Shown piece after piece: positions 1 through 6,427 of a stretch of DNA of 8,677 nt. The DNA is taken from contig JALUVW010000062.1 of the NCBI GenBank assembly GCA_027020105.1, positions 1 to 8,677 on the forward strand, given 5' to 3'. Positions within the stretch are counted from its first letter, which is position 1; each line of letters begins with the position of its first letter. The notes beneath the pieces are model-generated. The model was not told the origin of the DNA. It saw only the letters and a list, made by a program, of their open reading frames with translations, and ran no database searches. The position numbers and the translations under genes were made by a program. This stretch comes from Candidatus Falkowiibacteriota bacterium (lineage in GTDB: Bacteria > Patescibacteriota > Patescibacteriia > Patescibacteriales > SZUA-104).

Positions 1-926
1 GTGCGTTCCAAATCGGTCTTATTTCGCGCTTTAACTATATATTTTTCCACTTCTTGATAATTTTTAATTTTATGCTTGAGCTGTCCAATAATCTCATGCT
101 CTGGAGCCAACACGCAATAAGTGCATCCAAAAATAGTATCAACCCTGGTTGTATAAACCTTAAACACCTTATCATCCGCGCATTTAATTTTAGTATTCGG
201 CGGCTTGCTGCCGCATGTATGGCACGGAATTTTAAATTCTATTTCCACGCCATGGCTTCTTCCAATCCAATTTTTCTGCTGTTCTATAATGGAATTTTCC
301 CAATCCAATTCTTCTTTGTCCAAATCATAAAGCAAGCGGTCGGCGTAATCGGTCATTTTTAGGACCCACTGCCTCATTTTTTTTCGCTCAACCGATGTTC
401 CGCACCGTTCGCAAAGCCCGTTTTCCAAATCTTCGTTGGCAAGTCCTGTTTTGCATCGCGGACACCAATTAATCGGCTCATCCGACTGGTAAGCCAGCCC
501 CTTTTTAAACATTTGCAAAAATATCCACTGGGTCCATTTGTAATATTCCGGGTCGGTCGTGTTTATTTCCCTGTCCCAATCATAAGTAAAGCCGAATTTT
601 TTCAGTTGCTCTTTAAAAACGGCGATATTTTTTTCAACAGCGGCGCGCGGATGAACTTTATTCTCCAAAGCGTAATTTTCCGCGGGCAAGCCGAAAGCGT
701 CCCATCCTATCGGATGAAGCACGCTATAATCGTTGAGCATCATAAAACGGCTATACACGTCAGTCGCGATATAGCCCTTGGGGTGTCCGACATGCAACCC
801 GGCGCCGGAAGGGTAGGGGAACATATCCAGAGCGTAAAACTTTTTATTCTTGCCGTAGTCCTTATACGCGCCTCGCTCTTCCCATACGCGCCGCCACTTG
901 CTTTCTATGTCTTTATGGTTATACAT
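1..926 (-). CDS. leuS: Leucyl-tRNA synthetase, N-terminal part (runs off left edge)
   Basis: Class I synthetase that charges tRNA-Leu with leucine in the cytoplasm. Translating the minus strand from the ATG at 926 gives 308 codons open to the window edge; the full family is about 800-870 residues, so only the N-terminal third is here. The HIGH-type motif is PYPSGAGLHVGHP at residues 37-49. WDAFGLPAEN follows at 75-84. A zinc-1 type region with C155/C158 and C172/C175 lies in NWCPRCKTGLANE and LCERCG. The editing (CP1) domain begins near WIGRSHG (220-226), and its threonine-rich segment is TTRVDTIFGCTY (259-270). A short insert with C235xxC238 and C249 sits just before that segment. The KMSKS motif and anticodon domain lie outside. 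It starts 28 nt after the CNNM stop codon and is probably the last visible gene of the operon. There is no Shine-Dalgarno sequence. Confidence 0.97.
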   Translation of the reverse strand, partial: MYNHKDIESKWRRVWEERGAYKDYGKNKKFYALDMFPYPSGAGLHVGHPKGYIATDVYSRFMMLNDYSVLHPIGWDAFGLPAENYALENKVHPRAAVEKNIAVFKEQLKKFGFTYDWDREINTTDPEYYKWTQWIFLQMFKKGLAYQSDEPINWCPRCKTGLANEDLENGLCERCGTSVERKKMRQWVLKMTDYADRLLYDLDKEELDWENSIIEQQKNWIGRSHGVEIEFKIPCHTCGSKPPNTKIKCADDKVFKVYTTRVDTIFGCTYCVLAPEHEIIGQLKHKIKNYQEVEKYIVKARNKTDLER

Positions 927-954
927 AAATATAATTCAAATCTTCAAATTATGC

Positions 955-1965
955 CTACACTTTTTTTATTTTTCTGTTTTTTATCTTTCCTTTGGCCATC
1001 TTTCGCATGTCCTCGTATTTGTCATACTCATCAACTATTTCCACTCCCAAAATTTCCTCCAAAACGTCTTCAATCGTTACTATGCCGGCCACTTCGTTAA
1101 ACTCGTTTAAAACCACAAAAAGATGATTCTTTGTTTTTTTAAAAGCGTTGAGCAAATCATCCAAGGGCTTTTTATCATCAACGAATATGACGTTTTTCCT
1201 CGCCACCTCTCCCACCGTTTTATCTTTAAAAGTGTTGACTATCAAATCCTTAACATACAAAATTCCGATTATGTCGTTTTCGTCTTTTTTATATACCGGA
1301 ATTCTTGAGTGCCCTGTTCGGCTTATCCTTTTTATCGTTTTTCTGTCCAATTTTTGGGTATCTCGCGCGATAACCATCGCTGTTCTCGGGGTCATAATAT
1401 CGCGCGCTTTTTTGTTTGAAAACGACAACGCGCCCTTGATAATCCTCTCTTCATCGGCGTCAATGTCGCTTTCTTTCAAATCTTCGTGATCTTCTATCAG
1501 TTTGACCAATTCTTTTTTTGAATAAATCGTGGGAATTTCTTCGCCGAGTATTTTGTCCAGCGCCAACGCCAACGGCTTGCAAACGGGATAAAAAATAAAC
1601 ACGAACAAACGAACCAGCCAGGCGAAGCGCGATCCGGTTTCCAGAGCGTAACGGGAAAAAACGGCCTGCGGAATGATTTCTCCGAAAATCACGATTAAAC
1701 TCACGGCGATAAGGCCGGCCGTGAAACCGGAGGCGATGGAGCCCAAAAATATGGAAAGCGTGGAATTTACCGCCACATTGCCGATAAGCAAAGTGCAAAG
1801 CAGCAAGTTTCCGTCTTTTCTGATTTTAAAAACCTTGATCGCGTCCTCATCGTTAAGCTCGGCCTTTCTTTCCAGATCGTCTTTATTCAAACTGAAAAAA
1901 CCCAAAGTTAGGCCGCTAAAAACTCCCGACAATAGCACTAAAAATATTATTATAAAATAATCCAT
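955..1965 (-). CDS. CNNM/CorB-type membrane protein (DUF21 + two CBS domains)
   Basis: Probable integral membrane protein of the CNNM/CorB (older name hemolysin-C-like) family, whose studied members are linked to Mg2+ transport. From the ATG at 1965 it has 336 residues. The N-terminal DUF21 region has hydrophobic segments near 3-25, 53-75, 79-98 and 112-135, with conserved-looking IGNVAVN (61-67) and FGEIIPQ (94-100). A linker with acidic helix follows, then a CBS pair at about 188-245 (starting DIMTPRTAMV) and 252-308 (ending TIEDVLEEILG). It stops about 28 residues later in a basic tail, so the CorC/HlyC C-terminal domain found in many bacterial relatives is absent. A longer frame opens at 2025, but those 20 extra codons lie inside a palindrome and put basic residues before the first membrane segment, so I chose 1965. 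It lies between xth and leuS in one direction. The substrate is inferred from family only. Confidence 0.92.
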   Translation of the reverse strand: MDYFIIIFLVLLSGVFSGLTLGFFSLNKDDLERKAELNDEDAIKVFKIRKDGNLLLCTLLIGNVAVNSTLSIFLGSIASGFTAGLIAVSLIVIFGEIIPQAVFSRYALETGSRFAWLVRLFVFIFYPVCKPLALALDKILGEEIPTIYSKKELVKLIEDHEDLKESDIDADEERIIKGALSFSNKKARDIMTPRTAMVIARDTQKLDRKTIKRISRTGHSRIPVYKKDENDIIGILYVKDLIVNTFKDKTVGEVARKNVIFVDDKKPLDDLLNAFKKTKNHLFVVLNEFNEVAGIVTIEDVLEEILGVEIVDEYDKYEDMRKMAKGKIKNRKIKKV

Positions 1966-1972
1966 AAAACGC

Positions 1973-2075
1973 GACGCGAACCTACAAATTTTTACGCGAA
2001 TTCTACGAATTTGCGAATTCCGCAAATCTATTCGTGTGTTCGCGGAATTCGCGTAAAAATTTATAGGTTCGCGTC
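1973..2075. repeat. 103-bp nested palindromic element
   Basis: Two 31-bp arms (1973-2003 and 2045-2075) match as an inverted repeat at 30 of 31 positions. The one difference (C1985/A2063) becomes a G-U pair in RNA copied from the minus strand, the direction of the flanking genes. The 41-bp loop is palindromic too: ATTTGCG (2009-2015) pairs with CGCAAAT (2021-2027), and ACGA (2005-2008) with TCGT (2032-2035). GAATTC occurs at 1998, 2015 and 2045. The element fills nearly the whole gap between the xth stop and the CNNM start and ends 7 nt before the CNNM ATG. No T-tract follows on the minus strand, so it is not a standard terminator. Confidence 0.9.
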
Positions 2076-2082
2076 ATATTAT

Positions 2083-2865
2083 TTACCATAGCTCCAAGTC
2101 AATGCCCACCGGACAATGGTCGGAACCGGTAATTTTATCCAAGATATACGCCCGCTTAACATACTTAAAGATCTTGGCGGAAACAAAAAAATAATCAATG
2201 CGCCAACCGATATTTTTCGCTCGCGCGCCGAAGCGATAACTCCACCACGAATATTGAATTTTGTTTTTATGCTTTTCCCTGAAAGTGTCCACGAATCCCG
2301 CTTTAATAAATTTATCGGCCCATTCCCTCTCCTCATCGGTGAAGCCGGGATTGCCGATATTGTCTTTCGGACGCGCCAAATCAATTTCTTCGCGCGCGAC
2401 ATTAAAATCTCCGCAAATTATAATCGGCTTCCTCCGTTCCAGTTTTTTAAGGTATTTCAATAAAGCGTCGTTAAAGCGCAGTTTATAATTCAAGCGCGAC
2501 AACTCGTGGTTGGCGTTCGGAAAATAAGCGTTAACAAAATAAAATTTATCAAACTCAAGCGTTTGCGTCCTTCCTTCTTTGTCAAACTCTTTCACGCCGA
2601 TGCCGGCGGACGCTTTATGAATTTCATAATTTTTATTTCTTGAACTCGCGACAAATGTCGCGGTGCCGCTGTACCCGGGCCGTTCGGCCGAATTCCAGAA
2701 CTCTTCATAGCCGTTAAAATCAAAATGTTCCTTCGCGCGGGCTTTTTCGCAAATTTTTATTTCCTGCAAAGCCAAAACGTCCGGTTTTTCTTTTTTCAGA
2801 AAATCCAAAAATCCCTTTTTTAAAATCGCCCTTATACCGTTTACGTTCCATGATATAAATTTCAT
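2083..2865 (-). CDS. xth: Exodeoxyribonuclease III / AP endonuclease
   Basis: Exonuclease III family (EEP fold): Mg2+-dependent cleavage at abasic sites and 3'-end cleaning in base excision repair. From the ATG at 2865 the protein is 260 residues, normal for the family. Motifs in order: MKFISWNVNGIRA at the N-terminus (N7), LQEIK (E35), VNAYFPN (Y114), CGDFNVA (D153, N155), WRIDYFF (D224), and GSDHCPVG (D249, H250). All expected metal-binding and catalytic positions are therefore present. An in-frame ATG three codons earlier (2874) is possible, and a TTG at 2949 would overlap the yqeY stop. I prefer 2865 because family members begin with the MKxxSWNVNG strand. A purine-rich stretch (GGGAGAGGG, 2899-2891) lies farther upstream than an ideal ribosome site for either ATG. 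It follows yqeY in the same direction. Confidence 0.95.
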   Translation of the reverse strand: MKFISWNVNGIRAILKKGFLDFLKKEKPDVLALQEIKICEKARAKEHFDFNGYEEFWNSAERPGYSGTATFVASSRNKNYEIHKASAGIGVKEFDKEGRTQTLEFDKFYFVNAYFPNANHELSRLNYKLRFNDALLKYLKKLERRKPIIICGDFNVAREEIDLARPKDNIGNPGFTDEEREWADKFIKAGFVDTFREKHKNKIQYSWWSYRFGARAKNIGWRIDYFFVSAKIFKYVKRAYILDKITGSDHCPVGIDLELW

Positions 2866-2945
2866 TGTTGACATATGGCGGAGCCGCCCCCCCTCTCCCG
2901 AATAAAAATCCGAATTACCGCGAAACGCGCGCCGGCTTTTACGAT

Positions 2946-3413
2946 TCAAGAAAGTCCGGACAAAGCTCTTTTAACCGCTTCGCCAACCCTGTTTCCGTCC
3001 GCCTTGCCTTTAACGCGCGGCATAACGGCGCCCATTATCTTGCCGAAATCCCGCGGAGACGAGGCGCGGCACGCCTCTATCGCTTCTCTCACCGCCTCAT
3101 CCAACTCTTCATCGCTCATTTGTTTCGGCAAATATTTTTCCAGAATTTTTATTTCACTCTTTTCCTTGGCGGCCAAATCGGCGCGCCCGCCCCGCTCATA
3201 AGCGATAATTGAGTCTTTTCGCTTTTTAACCTCGCTTGACAGCACTTCCAAGACCTGGTCATCGCTTAAATTCACGTCCTCGCCTTTCCGCATGGAAATC
3301 TCGCGATCTTTAACCGCGCTTGCGAGCATTCTCAAGACGGAAACCGTTTCCGCTTCCTTGTTTCGCATCGCTTGCTTTAAATCGTTGTTTATTCGCTCTT
3401 TTAAGTTTGGCAT
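2946..3413 (-). CDS. yqeY: GatB/YqeY domain protein
   Basis: YqeY-family protein of 155 residues, close to the usual 145-150. The family resembles the helical tail domain of GatB, a subunit of the tRNA-dependent amidotransferase, and is often encoded next to rpsU; its exact role is not settled. Visible family features are the N-terminal helix MPNLKERINNDLKQAMR, the segment SVLRMLASAVKDREI (25-39), EVKKRKDSIIAYERGGR (about 61-77), EILEKYLPKQMSDEEL-like text in the middle, and the C-terminal DFGKIMGAVMPRVKGKADG. The ATG at 3413 has no Shine-Dalgarno sequence; instead a long hairpin (3421-3500) ends 7 nt upstream. It ends in TGA at 2946, which also shows that UGA is read as stop here. It lies between rpsU and xth on the same strand. 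Confidence 0.93.
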   Translation of the reverse strand: MPNLKERINNDLKQAMRNKEAETVSVLRMLASAVKDREISMRKGEDVNLSDDQVLEVLSSEVKKRKDSIIAYERGGRADLAAKEKSEIKILEKYLPKQMSDEELDEAVREAIEACRASSPRDFGKIMGAVMPRVKGKADGNRVGEAVKRALSGLS

Positions 3414-3420
3414 ACGTATC

Positions 3421-3500
3421 GGGGCTTATCCGCTTGGCGATCAGTCTCGGTTTCGCGTCGCGAAAAAATTAAAACGCTTAAATGCCGAGCGCCGAGCCCC
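3421..3500 (-). promoter_or_regulatory. 80-nt structured leader between rpsU and yqeY
   Basis: GGGGCT (3421-3426) pairs with AGCCCC (3495-3500). After an internal loop, CGCTTGGC (3431-3438) pairs with GCCGAGCG (3484-3491) with one G-T pair. Inside lies a separate hairpin, TTTCGCG (3451-3457) with CGCGAAA (3459-3465). The base of the stem is 7 nt before the yqeY ATG, where a ribosome site would be expected. The only long A/T run (3501-3507) lies on the wrong side for a minus-strand terminator. It could be an RNA stability, processing or translation-control element; that function is inferred. Confidence 0.55.
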
Positions 3501-3518
3501 AAAAAAACCAATCTTCGG

Positions 3519-3755
3519 CTACCATCTTCTCCTCGGTTCTTCCGTGAGCTTTCCTATTTTTCGCAAATATTCTTTCTCGGCCCTTAATTTTCTGCCCACC
3601 AAGGCTCGCTGTTTTTGCGCGGACTTGTTCGGTTTGGGCGATAAAAATTTGCGCTGGCGCACTTCCTGCAATTTGCCGCTCTGCTGCAGTCTTTTATTGA
3701 ATTTTCGCAAAAAAACTTCAAAGCTTTCGCCCTTTTTTCTTCTTGATTCAACCAC
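3519..3755 (-). CDS. rpsU: Small ribosomal subunit protein bS21
   Basis: bS21 of the 30S subunit, which acts near the anti-Shine-Dalgarno end of 16S rRNA. From the GTG at 3755 it has 78 residues and is strongly basic. The family core is ESFEVFLRKFNKRLQQSGKL, followed by EVRQRKFLSPKPNK and a long basic helix (QKQRALVGRKLRAEKEYLRK). An earlier in-frame GTG at 3764 exists, but it would sit on top of the ribosome site. The GTG at 3755 gives the start MVESRRKKGESFE and has GGAAGG (3769-3764) 8 nt upstream, so I chose it. This is the only gene in the window with a clear Shine-Dalgarno sequence. It lies between hisS and yqeY in the same direction. Confidence 0.93.
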   Translation of the reverse strand: MVESRRKKGESFEVFLRKFNKRLQQSGKLQEVRQRKFLSPKPNKSAQKQRALVGRKLRAEKEYLRKIGKLTEEPRRRW

Positions 3756-3763
3756 TTGAGACA

Positions 3764-3769
3764 CCTTCC
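3764..3769 (-). promoter_or_regulatory. Ribosome binding site of rpsU
   Basis: GGAAGG on the minus strand, within AAAGGAAGG, sits 8 nt before the GTG at 3755. It decides between two in-frame GTG codons, because the other (3764) would overlap it. It stands out because neighbouring genes lack such a site. Confidence 0.65.
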
Positions 3770-3783
3770 TTTCTAGATGTTAA

Positions 3784-3859
3784 TAATTTGAAATTTAAAA
3801 TCGGAAATTTGAGTATGCCTAAGCATATCAATAACTTCCTGATTGCAAATTTCAAATTA
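3784..3859. repeat. AT-rich inverted repeat upstream of rpsU, with -10-like box
   Basis: TAATTTGAAATTT (3784-3796) and AAATTTCAAATTA (3847-3859) form a perfect 13-bp inverted repeat around a 50-bp loop, 28 nt upstream of the chosen rpsU start. A TATAAT box on the minus strand (3861-3856) overlaps the outer arm. A TTGCGT candidate (3880-3875) lies only 13 nt from it, too close for a normal -35. The block may be an rpsU promoter region, but the case is weak. Confidence 0.5.
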
Positions 3860-3881
3860 TAAATTATTATTTAAACGCAAG

Positions 3882-3946
3882 CGTATTAATACGATGCTAA
3901 TATACGATGCTAATATACTAATATATACTAATAATACTAATAATAC
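3882..3946. repeat. Short AT-rich tandem repeats between hisS and rpsU
   Basis: A perfect 12-bp palindrome CGTATTAATACG (3882-3893) leads into two perfect tandem copies of ACGATGCTAATAT (3891-3903, 3904-3916). Three copies of TACTAATA follow (3916-3923, 3926-3933, 3935-3942), and TAATAC ends the block. It begins 14 nt beyond the hisS stop codon. No reading frame or RNA gene is visible. It looks like a degenerate short tandem repeat. Confidence 0.8.
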
Positions 3947-3959
3947 AAATATAAGGCTT

Positions 3960-5333
3960 TTACTTTTCTCCGTTCGCCAATTTCTTCTCAATTACGCTTA
4001 TTATTTTTTTGTAATCAATGATTTCCTGAATTCCCGATTCCATATCCCTGATTAAAATCGTTCCGTCAATTATTTCTTTCTGCCCCAAAATCAGGCTGAA
4101 CTTCGCGCCTATGCGGTCCGCCTCCTCCAATTGCGCCCTTAAACTGTCTTTGGTAAACGCTTGCCTGATGTTAAATCCGGCTCGGCGCAAATCTTCAAAC
4201 AACGCGAACGCCTTTCTCTTGGCCTGCTCTCCCAGTTGCGCCAAAAAAATATAATTTTCCGTGTCTTTTTTAAGAGGAATATTCTTCTCTTTAATTTTTA
4301 AAATCACTCTTTCAATTCCGATTCCGAACCCGCATGACGGAGTGGGCCTTCCGCCCATACTCTCCACCAAGCCGTCGTAACGGCCGCCCCCGCCCAAGGA
4401 AGATTGTCTTGTTCCGGATTCTGATTCGTCTTCTTCCGGGCAAAACTCAAACACGGTTCTGTTGTAATAATCCAATCCTCTGACCAAAAAAGGATTTAGG
4501 TTGTACGGCACGTCCAGCTCATCAAGGTATTCCAGTACTTTGACAAAGTGGTTGCGGCAATCGTCGCACAGCGAGTCAACTATTTGCGGAGCGCCGGCCC
4601 TGATTTCGGCGCATTTATCCTCTTTGCAGTCCAAAAGACGCAAAGGATTTTTTACCAATCTTTTTTTGCAGTCATCGCATAATTTGCTTCGCTTGCCTCT
4701 CTCTTTGTAAAACGCCAACAGCTTGCCCGTAAATTCTCCGCGACAGCTCTTGCAGCCGATACTGTTGATTTGAATCTGAATATTAACCTGCAATTCCCGG
4801 AAAAAATTATAACCGACCAAGATGAGCTGAGCATCGGCCACCGGACCTTCTTCGCCGAACATTTCCAAATCAAACTGGGTGTGCTGCCTCAATCTTCCCG
4901 ACTGCGGTTTTTCATGGCGGAAAAGAGGTCCAATCCAAAGCATTTTTACCGGCTGAGGCAAATTAAACATACCGTGTTCAATATACGCCCTCACCAAACT
5001 TGGCGTGGCCTCCGGCCTAAGAGCCACCTTTTCTCCGTTCTTATCCGTAAAAGAATACATCTCTTTGCTGACTATATCGGTCTCTTTTCCCGTTGATCGC
5101 TCATACATTCCGGCGCTTTCCAAGATGGGTGTTTCTATTCTCTTAAATCCGTAAACTTGAGCCAACTTGTCGGCCTTGTTGATGACCAGCTCCCAATATT
5201 TATACTCATCAAACAAAATATCCTTCATTCCTCGCAATTTGTGGAAACTCTTGCTCTTGCTTCGCGCTCCGCTCTTTTCTTCTTTGGATTTTCCGTATCG
5301 CTTAACGTTTTTTTTGGTTGAAGTTCTCGGCAT
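3960..5333 (-). CDS. hisS: Histidyl-tRNA synthetase
   Basis: Class II synthetase that charges tRNA-His; 457 residues. The catalytic core starts at KLRGMKDIL (about 33-40). Then come motif 1 (GFKRIETPILE), LRPEATPSLVRAY (105-117), and motif 2 with GPLFRHEKPQSGRLRQ (135-150, arginine 139). The histidine loops are LVRGLDYYNRTVFE (283-296) and GGGGRYDGL (314-322). Motif 3 is GFGIGIERV (335-343), and the anticodon-binding domain is about 360-450. The insertion domain holds eight cysteines in pairs: 194/197, 219/222, 236/241 and 256/259. The first 30 residues are lysine/serine/arginine rich, an extension before the usual family start. ATG 5333 has no Shine-Dalgarno sequence and lies 5 nt from a palindrome. 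A weak promoter-like pair TTGCCG-N17-TATTTT (5464-5436) could give it its own transcript; otherwise it follows lepB. Confidence 0.97.
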   Translation of the reverse strand: MPRTSTKKNVKRYGKSKEEKSGARSKSKSFHKLRGMKDILFDEYKYWELVINKADKLAQVYGFKRIETPILESAGMYERSTGKETDIVSKEMYSFTDKNGEKVALRPEATPSLVRAYIEHGMFNLPQPVKMLWIGPLFRHEKPQSGRLRQHTQFDLEMFGEEGPVADAQLILVGYNFFRELQVNIQIQINSIGCKSCRGEFTGKLLAFYKERGKRSKLCDDCKKRLVKNPLRLLDCKEDKCAEIRAGAPQIVDSLCDDCRNHFVKVLEYLDELDVPYNLNPFLVRGLDYYNRTVFEFCPEEDESESGTRQSSLGGGGRYDGLVESMGGRPTPSCGFGIGIERVILKIKEKNIPLKKDTENYIFLAQLGEQAKRKAFALFEDLRRAGFNIRQAFTKDSLRAQLEEADRIGAKFSLILGQKEIIDGTILIRDMESGIQEIIDYKKIISVIEKKLANGEK

Positions 5334-5338
5334 AAATG

Positions 5339-5403
5339 TTAGGCGCTTAGGTGTTTAGGACTCGGTTAATCGGGTGAACAGCCCGCAAGCCCTAAGCGCC
5401 TAA
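5339..5403. repeat. Palindromic element between lepB and hisS
   Basis: TTAGGCGCTTAGG (5339-5351) and CCTAAGCGCCTAA (5391-5403) are a perfect 13-bp inverted repeat. A small inner stem CGGG (5371-5374) with CCCG (5382-5385) sits in the loop. TTAGG-like words recur within it (5339, 5347, 5355). The outer arm ends 5 nt before the hisS ATG. No T-tract follows on the minus strand, so termination is unlikely. Confidence 0.85.
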
Positions 5404-5470
5404 TCCCTAATTAGCTTTATTATCTCTTTAAAATTAAAATATGAAAAATATTTGTTTGCGGCAATCGGGG

Positions 5471-6034
5471 TTAAAATTGATATTTTACTTCCTTGAAAAA
5501 ACCGGCTTTGTCAAAAGGCCAGCCGCGCAACAAAACGCGGCCGATTATAAAACTTCTTTTAACCGGGCCGAAACTGCGAGAATCCTTGGAAGAATTGCGG
5601 TTATCGCCCAAGACAAAATATTCGTCCTCGCCCAAGCTCACCGGATCCTTGGATAATCCGTAAGTCTGAAGGCCGCTTGGCAAATACGGCTCTTTCAAAA
5701 TCACTCCTTCGGGGTTGTCCGCGTTATAAATATAAACGCTCCCGTCTTTTATTTGAACTTTCTCCCCCGGCAACCCGATTACTCTTTTGATGAAATACTC
5801 TTGCGGATTTCTGGGATATTTAAAAACTATCACATCGCCTCGCTCCGGCTCCAAAAACCTGTATTTTATTTCATTGACAATCAAATATTCGTGGTCATAG
5901 AAGTTTGGCTCCATTGAAGCGCCCTTGACGTAAAACGGCTGAATTAAAAAATATCTTACCGGTATGATTATAATCAATGATATGACCACGATTTTAATTA
6001 ACTCAAAGACGAAATTTAAAAAATTTTTAAACAT
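5471..6034 (-). CDS. lepB: Signal peptidase I
   Basis: Membrane-anchored serine protease (S26 family) that removes signal peptides from exported proteins on the outer face of the membrane. It has 187 residues, typical of the compact Gram-positive-type enzyme. One N-terminal membrane segment spans about residues 8-31. Box B is YVKGASMEPN with catalytic S40. Box D is EYFIKRVIGLPGEKV with the catalytic lysine K83. Box E is VLGDNRNSSKDSRSFGPV (141-158). All boxes are intact and in order. The ATG at 6034 lacks a Shine-Dalgarno sequence and is preceded by an A-rich stretch on the plus strand (T-rich in mRNA). A good promoter lies about 200 nt upstream (6242-6270), and the gene is divergent from rplS. 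It is the first gene of the minus-strand series ending in leuS. Confidence 0.97.
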   Translation of the reverse strand: MFKNFLNFVFELIKIVVISLIIIIPVRYFLIQPFYVKGASMEPNFYDHEYLIVNEIKYRFLEPERGDVIVFKYPRNPQEYFIKRVIGLPGEKVQIKDGSVYIYNADNPEGVILKEPYLPSGLQTYGLSKDPVSLGEDEYFVLGDNRNSSKDSRSFGPVKRSFIIGRVLLRGWPFDKAGFFKEVKYQF

Positions 6035-6241
6035 AGCGATTTATTAAAACAGAAAAAACAAAAGCAAAAAACAAAGAACTTGGCGTTCTCGGCGCTCTTA
6101 TTTATCTTATTTTTAACAACAACATAGAATAGCCGGAATTCATTGACGCTTTTACGGCGCCGCGCGTTGCAAACGCCCGTTTTCCTCAATAAATCGCCTT
6201 AAGCCATTCAAAAAAATATTTTTTCCGCGCTCTCAACATAT

Positions 6242-6270
6242 ATTATATCAACAACTTTTAAAAAAATCAA
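6242..6270 (-). promoter_or_regulatory. Sigma-70-type promoter for lepB
   Basis: On the minus strand, TTGATT (6270-6265), a 17-bp spacer and a perfect TATAAT (6247-6242) predict a start near 6235 and a leader of about 200 nt before lepB. The hexamer match and spacing are good; activity is inferred. Confidence 0.65.
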
Positions 6271-6355
6271 GACCTGAAAACATCCCTGCCGAAGCGGTTG
6301 CCGTCAATAAGCGAATACGCCCGAAAATCGGAAAAAAGGGCGAAAATATTGTCCG

Positions 6356-6384
6356 GCCGCGGCGGCGCGCGGCAAGCCCGCGGC
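6356..6384. repeat. GC-rich hairpin in the lepB/rplS divergent region
   Basis: GCCGCGG (6356-6362) pairs with CCGCGGC (6378-6384) around a GC-rich 15-nt loop. The block stands out in AT-rich surroundings and lies 8 bp upstream of the rplS -35 box. Nothing else is recognised between the two promoters (6271-6392) except a weaker CGCCC/GGGCG pairing (6318-6342). The hairpin may be a protein site or only a structural repeat. Confidence 0.45.
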
Positions 6385-6392
6385 GATTGAAG

Positions 6393-6421
6393 TTGACAAA
6401 AGCCAAGGTTTGTTATAACAT
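6393..6421 (+). promoter_or_regulatory. Promoter of the rplS-tRNA unit
   Basis: A perfect TTGACA (6393-6398) is followed by two overlapping -10 candidates: TATAAC (6414-6419, spacer 15) and TAACAT (6416-6421, spacer 17). Either predicts a start near 6427, about 205 nt before rplS. Confidence 0.65.
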
Positions 6422-6427
6422 TAGACA

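Noticed and set aside
513..1100. Plus-strand open frame of 195 codons
   Set aside because: It lies antisense to leuS and the CNNM gene, both of which carry clear family motifs; its translation shows no recognisable domain.
2866..2949. Exonuclease III starting at TTG 2949 or ATG 2874
   Set aside because: The extra residues from 2949 are low in family character. The conserved strand begins at M 2865; 2874 cannot be excluded but adds only three residues.
3882..3946. CRISPR array
   Set aside because: Repeat units are only 8-13 bp and contiguous or spaced by 1-2 bp, without spacers, and no cas gene is present.
4556..4754. Eight cysteines in HisRS as a novel metal domain
   Set aside because: Paired cysteines in this insertion domain occur, as far as I recall, in many bacterial HisRS sequences, so this is probably a family trait.
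6186..6239. 17-residue frame in the lepB leader
   Set aside because: Its ATG (6239) lies upstream of the predicted transcript start near 6235, and it has no ribosome site or recognisable sequence.
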